A stretch of 64,000 bases of DNA from Arcicella gelida (GTDB lineage: Bacteria > Bacteroidota > Bacteroidia > Cytophagales > Spirosomataceae): NCBI RefSeq assembly GCF_034931025.1, contig NZ_JAYGIL010000034.1, positions 7,218-71,217 on the forward strand. Reading direction: 5' to 3'. This document shows, in pieces, positions 1-6,916 of the stretch. The notes beneath the pieces are model-generated. The model was not told the DNA's origin. It did no database searches and was given only the letters and a program-made list of their open reading frames with translations. The position numbers were made by a program, and so were the translations under genes. Position 1 is the first letter of the stretch, and each line of letters opens with the position of its first letter.

Positions 1-311
1 TAAGGTTGTTTGATATGCACAGGATTAACGGCATAATTGGGAATAATTCTCAGAGAATCATACAGTATCCAGAAGATGACAAAGGGTAACATCGCTTTGA
101 CGAAGCTACGAGTTACCCCATTGAGATAAAATAAAATAAGGATTAAAAAGTAAAGTGTTGAATGTTCAGGGCGATACGGCACTACCTGACTAAACCAAAT
201 AAAGTAAATAACCGAAATGGATAAAGCTAGGACAATATTTTGCTTGGTAAACCTTAAAAAATTCTGATTCTCTTCTATTGCCCAAAAACGATTAAGGTTT
301 AATTTTTTCAT
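1..311 (-). CDS. PAP2-family inositol phosphoceramide synthase-like protein (N-terminal part)
   Basis: The minus strand reads open from an ATG at 309-311 to the window edge, giving about 103 residues of a multi-pass membrane protein. Two hydrophobic stretches are visible (around residues 24-42 and 50-60), followed by a third segment that ends in YDSLRIIPNY and VNPVHI. That run matches my memory of the start of bacterial PAP2-type lipid phosphotransferases of the AUR1-like group, but the catalytic motifs lie outside the window. The start overlaps the end of the DUF4833 gene by 20 bases, so the two are probably translationally coupled. In gut Bacteroides an enzyme of this kind moves the phosphoinositol head group onto ceramide. 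The presence of synthase, phosphatase and phosphatidyltransferase genes in the same cluster supports that role here. The family call is inference from a fragment plus context. Confidence 0.6.
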   Translation of the reverse strand, partial: MKKLNLNRFWAIEENQNFLRFTKQNIVLALSISVIYFIWFSQVVPYRPEHSTLYFLILILFYLNGVTRSFVKAMLPFVIFWILYDSLRIIPNYAVNPVHIKQP

Positions 312-828
312 AAATATCATCTCCAGTACTCAAATCTTTGCCAAATACTTCCACATAAAGTACTTTAGGACGAAGGTTACTTCCTTCTGTTTTCACAAAA
401 ACATGGTCTAGTTTTGCTTGTTTGTGGTTAATTTCTAATTGTGCAAATGGCTTTTTGTGTTTGTCAAAAGCGATTCTCAATTTCTTCTTTTTATAAGAAA
501 CTAACCAAGCCTCAAAATCATTTTCTCGGTTAGTTTCTTTAGAACTGATGCCGTAAGCAAGGAAACTCTGAATCCAAGTAAGCTCCTTTTTTTGCCCTTG
601 TTCTTGATAACGCAACCAATATACGCTTACAGGATTTTCTTTGTCAAAATCCCCATTCGGCAATAAGTTTGCATCATACACAATGGTATTAGTGTTGGCA
701 CTTCTTTGGATATAAAATAATCTTACTGGTGAATCAGGTACTTTGGGATAGTTACTTGGTGAAAAGCTTGTTGATAAAGTGAATATTAAGCCAAGTATAA
801 AGTAATTTAGCAATCGTCTATTTTCCAT
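292..828 (-). CDS. DUF4833 domain protein in inositol-lipid cluster
   Basis: 178 residues with a hydrophobic N-terminus (about residues 7-22, after MENRRLLNY) that looks like a signal peptide or anchor, so the protein probably acts in the periplasm. The body is soluble, lysine-rich and predicted mostly beta. It has features I associate with the DUF4833 family: RLFYIQRSANTNTIVY near the start, and PVSVYWLRY. No enzyme motif is visible. It overlaps the phosphatidyltransferase gene upstream by 11 bases and the PAP2-like gene downstream by 20, so it is very likely co-translated with both. The family has no assigned function that I know of. The context suggests a factor that helps make, move or attach inositol lipids, which is inference only. 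Confidence 0.7.
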   Translation of the reverse strand: MENRRLLNYFILGLIFTLSTSFSPSNYPKVPDSPVRLFYIQRSANTNTIVYDANLLPNGDFDKENPVSVYWLRYQEQGQKKELTWIQSFLAYGISSKETNRENDFEAWLVSYKKKKLRIAFDKHKKPFAQLEINHKQAKLDHVFVKTEGSNLRPKVLYVEVFGKDLSTGDDIYEKIKP

Positions 829-1522
829 TTTCCTCCAAAGCCTTTTTGGTATGTTCTATTCTTTGTAAAGCAGTATAATTTGATAAAATTGCTACCAAAG
901 TTAATGGAATTGTAAAGATTGAAATAGTTTCAAACCAAGGAATTCGTGGTGAAAAACCTTCTATTCTAAAATCATTTCCAATAATTGGTGCTAAAATGCC
1001 ACATATCAATGCAGAACCACCAATGATGACGATTCTTTCTGGGCGTTGCATCCAACCAATATCACATTTCACACCTAAACCTTCAGCTCTTGAACGAGTA
1101 TAACTTACCATTGAAGAACCAATCAAAGCCAAAAATGCGAAAAACGAACTGAATAAGTAATGATGAGAAATCAGGTAATAACAAATTCCTAGAAACATAA
1201 ACATTTCGCTGTATCTGTCTAAAACGGAATCGTAAAAAGCACCAAATTTACTTGACATATTGCCTACACGAGCCAGCCTTCCGTCAATCATATCAAATAC
1301 TCCTGCGAATAAAATCATCGCTCCACCCCAACCGATATAACTAAAGTCGCCTCTGAAAGATGCTTCAGCGGCATACACAAAAATACCAGCCGCCGCAATA
1401 TTCAATACTAAACCAACTGTTGTAATAATATTGGGAGTTACTTTTAACGCAATTAATAGTTTTATAAAGGGATTAATAATTTGATAAATTACTTGTTGTC
1501 CCGCAGATTTTAATGTGTACAT
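818..1522 (-). CDS. CDP-alcohol phosphatidyltransferase, probable phosphatidylinositol-phosphate synthase
   Basis: 234 residues, integral membrane. The family signature is complete: D77-x2-D80-G-x2-A84-R-x8-G94-x3-D98-x3-D102. These acidic residues bind the metal and carry out transfer of a phosphatidyl group from CDP-diacylglycerol to an alcohol. The protein has about six hydrophobic segments, the normal size for the family. The acceptor cannot be read from the motif alone. Because myo-inositol-phosphate synthase and a PgpA-type phosphatase lie in the same cluster, the likely product is phosphatidylinositol phosphate made from inositol 1-phosphate. The gene starts 27 bases after the DUF5686 gene stops and overlaps the DUF4833 gene. 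A phosphatidylglycerol-phosphate or serine synthase is the alternative, less likely given the neighbours. Confidence 0.85.
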   Translation of the reverse strand: MYTLKSAGQQVIYQIINPFIKLLIALKVTPNIITTVGLVLNIAAAGIFVYAAEASFRGDFSYIGWGGAMILFAGVFDMIDGRLARVGNMSSKFGAFYDSVLDRYSEMFMFLGICYYLISHHYLFSSFFAFLALIGSSMVSYTRSRAEGLGVKCDIGWMQRPERIVIIGGSALICGILAPIIGNDFRIEGFSPRIPWFETISIFTIPLTLVAILSNYTALQRIEHTKKALEENGK

Positions 1523-1549
1523 AGCTTTATGAGATTATTTTTGTTAGCA

Positions 1550-4162
1550 TTAAAAATCAAACTTAAATCTACCACGAATACCATACTCAGATACATTAGG
1601 ATTATCTAAATATGAAAGACGTTTCACTAAGTCTATTCTAAAGATTTTGAATATATTAGATACGCCAACGCTAGCTTCCATATAAGGCCCATTCGCCAAT
1701 GAATTCGTTAAGATAGTACCATCTGCCGCTTGTGGAAAACGATACAAACTTAAATTATTCTCTGGTAAATTATTAGCACTTATTCCACCCCAAAGCCCTT
1801 TGAAAGTAATTACTTCTCTAAGCTTTAGTTTTTTAATTAAAGGTAATTTATTGAAAATAAAACCATTAAAGTAATGATCTACAAAAATCGCTGCATATTT
1901 ATCTGAAGCAAATTCCAAAAAGTTCATTAAGTTATAAGATTCTAACTGATAAGAATACGATTGGTTAGCTCTGTGAATCATCAATAATGGATATGGCACT
2001 GTTCCAAAAATTTTTCCTCCTTCTGCCGTAATATCTGTATAACCAATAGGCGAAACAAAGAAACGTTTGTTGGCTCTGAAAGTAATATTATGATAATTAT
2101 AATCGCCTTTCAAGAAATTGGCAATGCCTAAACTATAGCGCAATTGGAAAATCGGATACTTGTTGATAATCGGAATTCTATAGTTTTTACCTTGGTAGAA
2201 TTGCTCGTTCGGAGCAAACTTTAAGTTGACCGATACTTCAGAACTTGTTAAATCTTTCTCATTATACAATTGCGTATCAGGCGAAGGAATTGAAGTATTA
2301 TATCTTTCAAATTTCAAAGAACCTGCCGCTTCTTGTGTTAGATTTTTATAACCTAATTCATAACTGATACCATTTCTAGATTCATGACGATAATCCAAAC
2401 GGAAAATCTTGTTATAAGTCATTTTATCGTTTACTCCTCTTTTGAAAGAAAGTAACACGTTATCTTCTTGAATAAACTGTAATTCCTGACCCGGAATCCT
2501 TACTTCTTCTTGATATGACGCTCTTATATAATGGTTTGGAAATTCATAAATCGAATTCTTTCCTAAATTATAGGTTGCTCCTAAATACCCTTTCCAACGT
2601 TCGTCTTTAAAACCATAAGCGGCGTAAGTTTCCAAATATAATTTTGGATTCAATTTTGCCATCGTTCTACCACCAAAACGTAAACGGAAGCCTTCAACAG
2701 GGTTGAAGCTATAAAATGCGTTAGCTGGTCCAATCTCAAAATCACCAAAATCTTTATAACCAAACAATACCAAACCTGCTACGGTCATCAATCTTTTGAA
2801 AGCAGGTACTTGTTGGATACTATCAGCCATTTTGTAAATGCCTTGTTCTACATTGTTCAAGCCTTGGTGCCTCGCATTTGCCCAGAAATCATCGCCTTGG
2901 TTTAAAGCCATATCCATCAAGATATTCTTTTGAATCGGCTTGAAAATACTGTTTTCAATTGGTTTGTTTAAAACATAGTTTTGATAGGAAACCGATCGTT
3001 TCCCTAAAATTCCTCTTTTGTTTTCTTTCTTGCTAAAACCAAAATCAATTGAAATTTCATCTTTAGTAAGCATCAATTTGTTATCTTCTACTGGGGCAAA
3101 TTCTTGCTCTACTAAAAGCTCGTTCACGAAGTTTAGGTTGATACTTCTTGGTACGCCTAATTTTACTTTTCTAACTGAAAAATTAGAATCCAAGGAAATA
3201 TACATATTGCCTACAAAAGCGAAGTCTGTTGGATTTCTTGGTGAAAAACCTAAATTCACACATTTCATATTTTGGAATTGAAGTGTATCCAAAATAACAA
3301 AACGATAAAAAGTAGGTGATAAATTAGAAATCGGGCTAATAAACTGGTTGGTCAATAAACTGATATTGCTATCGTAAATATTGATGTCTTCGTACAAACG
3401 ATTGATGTATGAGGCAATACCGTTGTTATCAATATATTGGTCTAAACCAATTTTCTTTTCTCCTTTAATATATACTTTCTCTTCTTGTGGATTTTTTCTG
3501 AAATACACATCAGCAACAGTTTCTTTTAAATAAAGTGGTAAAGAAACATTGCCTGTTGTTTTTGAAGTATCAAGATTATCGAAGATAAATTGAAAGTTTT
3601 TAAAAGCTTTCTTCTTCTTATAATCTTCATCAATATTGTTAAGGTTTAATTGAATCTTCTCGTATTTCTCATATTGATAAAAAGCCATTCCTTCTTTGCG
3701 GTTTTCATCACGATGGGCAATTACCTTTCTAATTAAAACTACCGCTGGATTGTCTTTATTACGATACTTATCTTTTTTGGCTTTTACCGTTATTTCTGAT
3801 AAATTTTGAGATTGAGGAATAAGTTTAATGGAAATAGTTTGGCTAATATCTTTTTTGAAAGTTTTTACTTCTGTTTTGTAGCCTATTGAAGAATATTGGA
3901 TTTTTGTAGCTTGGCTATCTTGAATATCCATGGTATAGTTACCATTAATATCCGATTGAATTCCTTGCTTGGTACCCAATACAATAATGTTAACAAAGGG
4001 AACTGCTTCATTGGTTTTACTGTCAATGATTTTCCCTTTTACTTTAGTTTGTTGTCCAAATACGGGCGTCATCGCAACGACGCTGATGAATAAATAACAA
4101 ACCACTCGTAAAGTATTACTAATGTTCTGATTTGTTATTTTATTAAATAGATATTTTTTCAT
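1550..4162 (-). CDS. DUF5686 outer-membrane protein with carboxypeptidase-regulatory-like domain
   Basis: About 870 residues. I chose the MKKYLF start; an ATG four codons upstream (4174) is possible. A signal peptide ends near VFGQ, followed by a carboxypeptidase-regulatory-like (CNA-B/TonB-receptor type) domain with VKGKIIDSKTNEAVPFVNI. A long DUF5686 region follows, and the C-terminal third has alternating beta strands ending in aromatic residues (GRFKFDF at the extreme end), as in outer-membrane barrels. I see no TonB plug domain, so it is not a standard SusC receptor. It overlaps gtrA and sits between the PgpA/GtrA pair and the phosphatidyltransferase. Placement inside an inositol-lipid cluster hints at a role in lipid display or transport at the outer membrane. 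That is inference; the family is uncharacterised as far as I know. Confidence 0.8.
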   Translation of the reverse strand: MKKYLFNKITNQNISNTLRVVCYLFISVVAMTPVFGQQTKVKGKIIDSKTNEAVPFVNIIVLGTKQGIQSDINGNYTMDIQDSQATKIQYSSIGYKTEVKTFKKDISQTISIKLIPQSQNLSEITVKAKKDKYRNKDNPAVVLIRKVIAHRDENRKEGMAFYQYEKYEKIQLNLNNIDEDYKKKKAFKNFQFIFDNLDTSKTTGNVSLPLYLKETVADVYFRKNPQEEKVYIKGEKKIGLDQYIDNNGIASYINRLYEDINIYDSNISLLTNQFISPISNLSPTFYRFVILDTLQFQNMKCVNLGFSPRNPTDFAFVGNMYISLDSNFSVRKVKLGVPRSINLNFVNELLVEQEFAPVEDNKLMLTKDEISIDFGFSKKENKRGILGKRSVSYQNYVLNKPIENSIFKPIQKNILMDMALNQGDDFWANARHQGLNNVEQGIYKMADSIQQVPAFKRLMTVAGLVLFGYKDFGDFEIGPANAFYSFNPVEGFRLRFGGRTMAKLNPKLYLETYAAYGFKDERWKGYLGATYNLGKNSIYEFPNHYIRASYQEEVRIPGQELQFIQEDNVLLSFKRGVNDKMTYNKIFRLDYRHESRNGISYELGYKNLTQEAAGSLKFERYNTSIPSPDTQLYNEKDLTSSEVSVNLKFAPNEQFYQGKNYRIPIINKYPIFQLRYSLGIANFLKGDYNYHNITFRANKRFFVSPIGYTDITAEGGKIFGTVPYPLLMIHRANQSYSYQLESYNLMNFLEFASDKYAAIFVDHYFNGFIFNKLPLIKKLKLREVITFKGLWGGISANNLPENNLSLYRFPQAADGTILTNSLANGPYMEASVGVSNIFKIFRIDLVKRLSYLDNPNVSEYGIRGRFKFDF

Positions 4163-4556
4163 GATTTCTTGCATTAAACACGAACCATCTGTTCAATCCA
4201 TAACTATATACTACGAATACGAACGTTCCTACCAATGCTCTTATGATTAGATAATCTGCTGTTATAACTTTACTAAGGCCTAAAACACCGAGGGTATTCA
4301 TCAATGAATTCCCGGCAGCTACAAGTATATATTTTATTAATTGCCAACGACTTTTCTCAGTTTTTGAATCTTGAAAAACCCAAAATCTCGACAATATAAA
4401 ACCTACGATTCCACCTAAAAAATTGCCGAATACGGTAGCCCAAACATTTGAAAAACTTAAATAGTGGAACACTAAATAAGATGCCCCAAAATCTACAAAG
4501 GTTGCTAGACCTGAAACTGGAATAAAGCGAAAAAAAGGTTTAAAGAAGTTGGACAT
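4143..4556 (-). CDS. GtrA-like membrane protein
   Basis: 137 residues with four predicted transmembrane helices and the GtrA-family start (FIPVSGLATFVDFGASYLV) and end (LNRWFVFNA). GtrA-like proteins are thought to move lipid-linked sugars, or otherwise assist polyisoprenoid or lipid-linked head-group transfer, across the inner membrane. The gene begins only 3 bases after pgpA stops and its end overlaps the DUF5686 start, so it is part of the same transcription unit. In this setting it may flip or transfer an inositol-lipid intermediate or its glycosylated form, which is inference. Confidence 0.85.
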   Translation of the reverse strand: MSNFFKPFFRFIPVSGLATFVDFGASYLVFHYLSFSNVWATVFGNFLGGIVGFILSRFWVFQDSKTEKSRWQLIKYILVAAGNSLMNTLGVLGLSKVITADYLIIRALVGTFVFVVYSYGLNRWFVFNARNHEKISI

Positions 4557-4559
4557 GGT

Positions 4560-5021
4560 TTAAAGGAAAAAGATGATAACCTGTAAACATCCATTTGCCC
4601 AAATTCCTGCCATTACATCGTCTAGCATTACTCCCCATCCATTATTATATTTTTCAAAACTGCGAATATTGAATGGTTTATAAATATCAAAGAATCTGAA
4701 TAAGATAAATGCTAAGAGTAGATTTTGCCATGAAAATGGAATAAAGCAAATACTTAAACACATCCCAGCTACTTCGTCGATTACGATTTTAGAGGAGTCT
4801 TCGCCCCAATGGCTTTCCATCACAGCAGACGACCACCTTCCTACCAAAGTAAATACGATTGTTAACAGGATTAAGATTGAATGGTAATAAAAGACATCGT
4901 TCACCAATCCAAAAATGCCTGCAATCAAACCACAAGCTAACAATGCTCCAAAAGTTCCCGAACCTTTTGGGATAAATCCTAATCCGAGTGCGGAAGCAAA
5001 GATTTTATGAAAATTCAACAT
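4560..5021 (-). CDS. pgpA: PgpA-family lipid phosphatase, likely phosphatidylinositol-phosphate phosphatase
   Basis: 153 residues, membrane embedded. The PgpA signatures are all visible: GSGTFGAL near residue 21, VIDEVAGM with the acidic DE pair, FRFFDIYKPF, and GVMLDDVMAG near the C-terminus. PgpA enzymes remove the terminal phosphate of phosphatidylglycerophosphate. In Bacteroides inositol-lipid clusters the homologue has been assigned to dephosphorylation of phosphatidylinositol phosphate, and the neighbours here point the same way. The start codon lies 10 bases downstream of a strong stem-loop (5031-5062) that separates it from the synthase gene. A housekeeping phosphatidylglycerophosphatase role remains possible, since I cannot see whether the genome has another copy. 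Confidence 0.85.
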   Translation of the reverse strand: MLNFHKIFASALGLGFIPKGSGTFGALLACGLIAGIFGLVNDVFYYHSILILLTIVFTLVGRWSSAVMESHWGEDSSKIVIDEVAGMCLSICFIPFSWQNLLLAFILFRFFDIYKPFNIRSFEKYNNGWGVMLDDVMAGIWANGCLQVIIFFL

Positions 5022-5030
5022 GATAGAAAA

Positions 5031-5062
5031 ATGGCTCTTGAGATATTTAAAGCAAGAGCCAT
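5031..5062 (-). terminator. stem-loop between inositol-phosphate synthase and pgpA
   Basis: Perfect 10-bp arms (ATGGCTCTTG at 5031-5040, CAAGAGCCAT at 5053-5062) enclose a 12-base loop. In the minus direction the stem is followed by five T residues (5026-5030) and then, almost at once, the pgpA start codon. It fits a leaky intrinsic terminator or attenuator that would make the synthase mRNA more abundant than the downstream lipid genes. Confidence 0.7.
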
Positions 5063-5080
5063 CTTTTATGGAGTCTGAAA

Positions 5081-6415
5081 TTAGAGTTCTACTTCTGCAT
5101 CAACATCTTCGTAGTAATCCATACCAAGATTGGTGATTAACTCTTCGCCCATGATATAACGAAGTGTGTTTTCTAATTTTTCCAATTGCTTGAAAATATC
5201 ATGGATAGGTTCTAATTCTGGTAATGTTTGTGGAGCTTTCCAGTAGAAAGATAACCATTCTTGAATACCTGAGAATTGAGATCTTTTAGCAAGATCCATA
5301 AACAAAGCTAAATCAAGTACAATCGGAGCAGCTAAGATAGAGTCACGACATAAGAAATTGATTTTGATTTGCATTTGGTAACCCAACCATCCAAAGATGT
5401 CGATATTATCCCAACCTTCTTTGTTATCACCAAGTGGTGGATAATATTCAATTCTTACTTTGTGGTGAATATCGCCATAAAGTTCAGGATTGATGCTAGC
5501 ATCTAAAATTCCGTCTAATACGTTTCCTTTAGATACTTCTTTCGTTTTGAAGTTCTCAGGAGCATCCAATACTAAACCATCTCTGTTTCCTAAGATGTTT
5601 GTAGAGAACCAACCTCTTACGCCTAAAGCTCTTGCTCTAAGACCTGGCGCAACGATGGTTTTCATCAACGTTTGTCCAGTTTTAAAGTCTTTACCAGCGA
5701 TTGGCGTTTCCGTTAATTTTGCTAATTCTTCTAAAGCAGGAATATCCAAACATAGGTTAGGAGCACCCATTGCGAAAGGAACATTTGATTTCAACGCTGC
5801 ATAAGCATACATCATTGAAGGAGCAATATCTGGGTCGTTGTTTAAAAGACCAGCTTCGAAGTTTTCTAAAGATGCGTGTACTTCTTTAGCTTCATGATAA
5901 ATTTCAGTTGAACCACACCAAACCATTACAAGGCGTTCGCAGTCGTTGGCAATTTTGAAATTATCAATATCTTCAATCAAAGCATCTACTAAATCTTGTT
6001 TAGTTGCGCCAGTTTTTACGTTTGTGCCATCAAGGTTTTTCACATAACGCTTATCGAAAACCGCTTTCATTGGTTTAATCAATTCAAGTTCATCCTTCAC
6101 TTGTTCGATTAACCCTCTTTCCAATACTCCTGCATTCACAGCAGCATCGTACATACTATCAGCATAAACATCCCATCCTCCAAATACTAAATCATTCAAA
6201 TTTGCTAGAGGCACAAAATCTTTAATCTTTGGATTTCTATTTTCTGTGCGTTTTCCTAAACGGATGTTGGCTGTTTGTGTTAGAGATCCTGTTGGCTGAG
6301 CAATCCCCTTGCGACTCGCAAGAACGCCAGCAACAAAAGTCGTCGCAACAGCTCCCATCCCTGGCATTAAAATTCCTAGTTTGCCTGTGGCTGGTTGTAC
6401 AATAATGTCTTTCAT
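5081..6415 (-). CDS. ino1: myo-inositol-1-phosphate synthase
   Basis: 444 residues, the usual size for the bacterial enzyme, which converts glucose 6-phosphate to inositol phosphate using bound NAD+. The N-terminal nucleotide-binding loop appears as GILMPGMGAVATT (about residues 13-25). Other family features include GGWDVYADSMYDAA, the CGSTE run, and the catalytic-domain strings GNRDGLVL and FLCRDSILAAPIVLDL. The start at 6415 precedes the Rossmann strand by the expected distance, and no nearby upstream gene reads in the same direction, so this is probably the first gene of the unit. It supplies inositol for the lipid genes that follow. Confidence 0.93.
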   Translation of the reverse strand: MKDIIVQPATGKLGILMPGMGAVATTFVAGVLASRKGIAQPTGSLTQTANIRLGKRTENRNPKIKDFVPLANLNDLVFGGWDVYADSMYDAAVNAGVLERGLIEQVKDELELIKPMKAVFDKRYVKNLDGTNVKTGATKQDLVDALIEDIDNFKIANDCERLVMVWCGSTEIYHEAKEVHASLENFEAGLLNNDPDIAPSMMYAYAALKSNVPFAMGAPNLCLDIPALEELAKLTETPIAGKDFKTGQTLMKTIVAPGLRARALGVRGWFSTNILGNRDGLVLDAPENFKTKEVSKGNVLDGILDASINPELYGDIHHKVRIEYYPPLGDNKEGWDNIDIFGWLGYQMQIKINFLCRDSILAAPIVLDLALFMDLAKRSQFSGIQEWLSFYWKAPQTLPELEPIHDIFKQLEKLENTLRYIMGEELITNLGMDYYEDVDAEVEL

Positions 6416-6572
6416 AAGATTGAAAATTTAAAATGCTACGAAGAAATTTCAAAAAAGCATACTGGCATAATCCTAACTCTTCGAATTATAACATTAACTA
6501 TATATTATTAAAAAAAAGTATTTAGATAAATTATTACCCTATTTGGAATAAACTATGGAAACTTTCAAAAGG

Positions 6573-6594
6573 TTCAAAGTTTTTAAACTTTGAA
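6573..6594. repeat. 10-bp-arm palindrome
   Basis: Arms TTCAAAGTTT (6573-6582) and AAACTTTGAA (6585-6594) are perfect and separated by two T residues. It lies about 160 bases upstream of the synthase start. With so short a loop it could be a protein-binding site or a small hairpin; no T-run follows on the minus strand. Confidence 0.5.
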
Positions 6595-6798
6595 TTAAGA
6601 TTTTTTTGACCTAAAAAATCAACTACTAAAAAATGGAATAATACAAAATACTCAGATTACCTAAAATTCAATTTTGAACATGCAAATTTATAAAACACAT
6701 ATCCGAAAAAATATAACTAAAGTTAATATTTAAGTAAAAATAAATTTGTATGATTTTACTTTCAAATAAACATTACAGCAGAACATCATTAAAAAAAC

Positions 6799-6907
6799 TA
6801 ATTAAACCTTATTATAACTCATTCATGTAAAGCACATTAATTTGTCATAATGTTAAAAAAACTATGCCAGCTGACTTAGACAAATAAATAATAATAAGGT
6901 TTAATTA
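6799..6907 (-). terminator. 17-bp inverted repeat with large loop after the RND pump genes
   Basis: TAATTAAACCTTATTAT at 6799-6815 pairs perfectly with 6891-6907, and the right arm begins 9 bases past the pump stop codon. The 75-base interior has a nested 7-bp stem (6840-6846 with 6879-6885). In the minus direction the outer stem is followed by G and then seven T residues, as in an intrinsic terminator, but the loop is far larger than usual. The element might instead be a small terminal-inverted-repeat element. I saw no clear target-site duplication. Confidence 0.55.
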
Positions 6908-6916
6908 AAAAATAAA

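Larger units (their letters stand above)
6416..6916. other. gene-free, AT-rich spacer between RND pump and inositol-lipid cluster
   Basis: No convincing gene on either strand. The right part holds the 3' end structure of the pump operon (6799-6907), the middle has a short palindrome (6573-6594), and the left part must carry the promoter for the synthase at 6415. I could not pick a Bacteroidota -33/-7 promoter pair with confidence. Confidence 0.6.
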
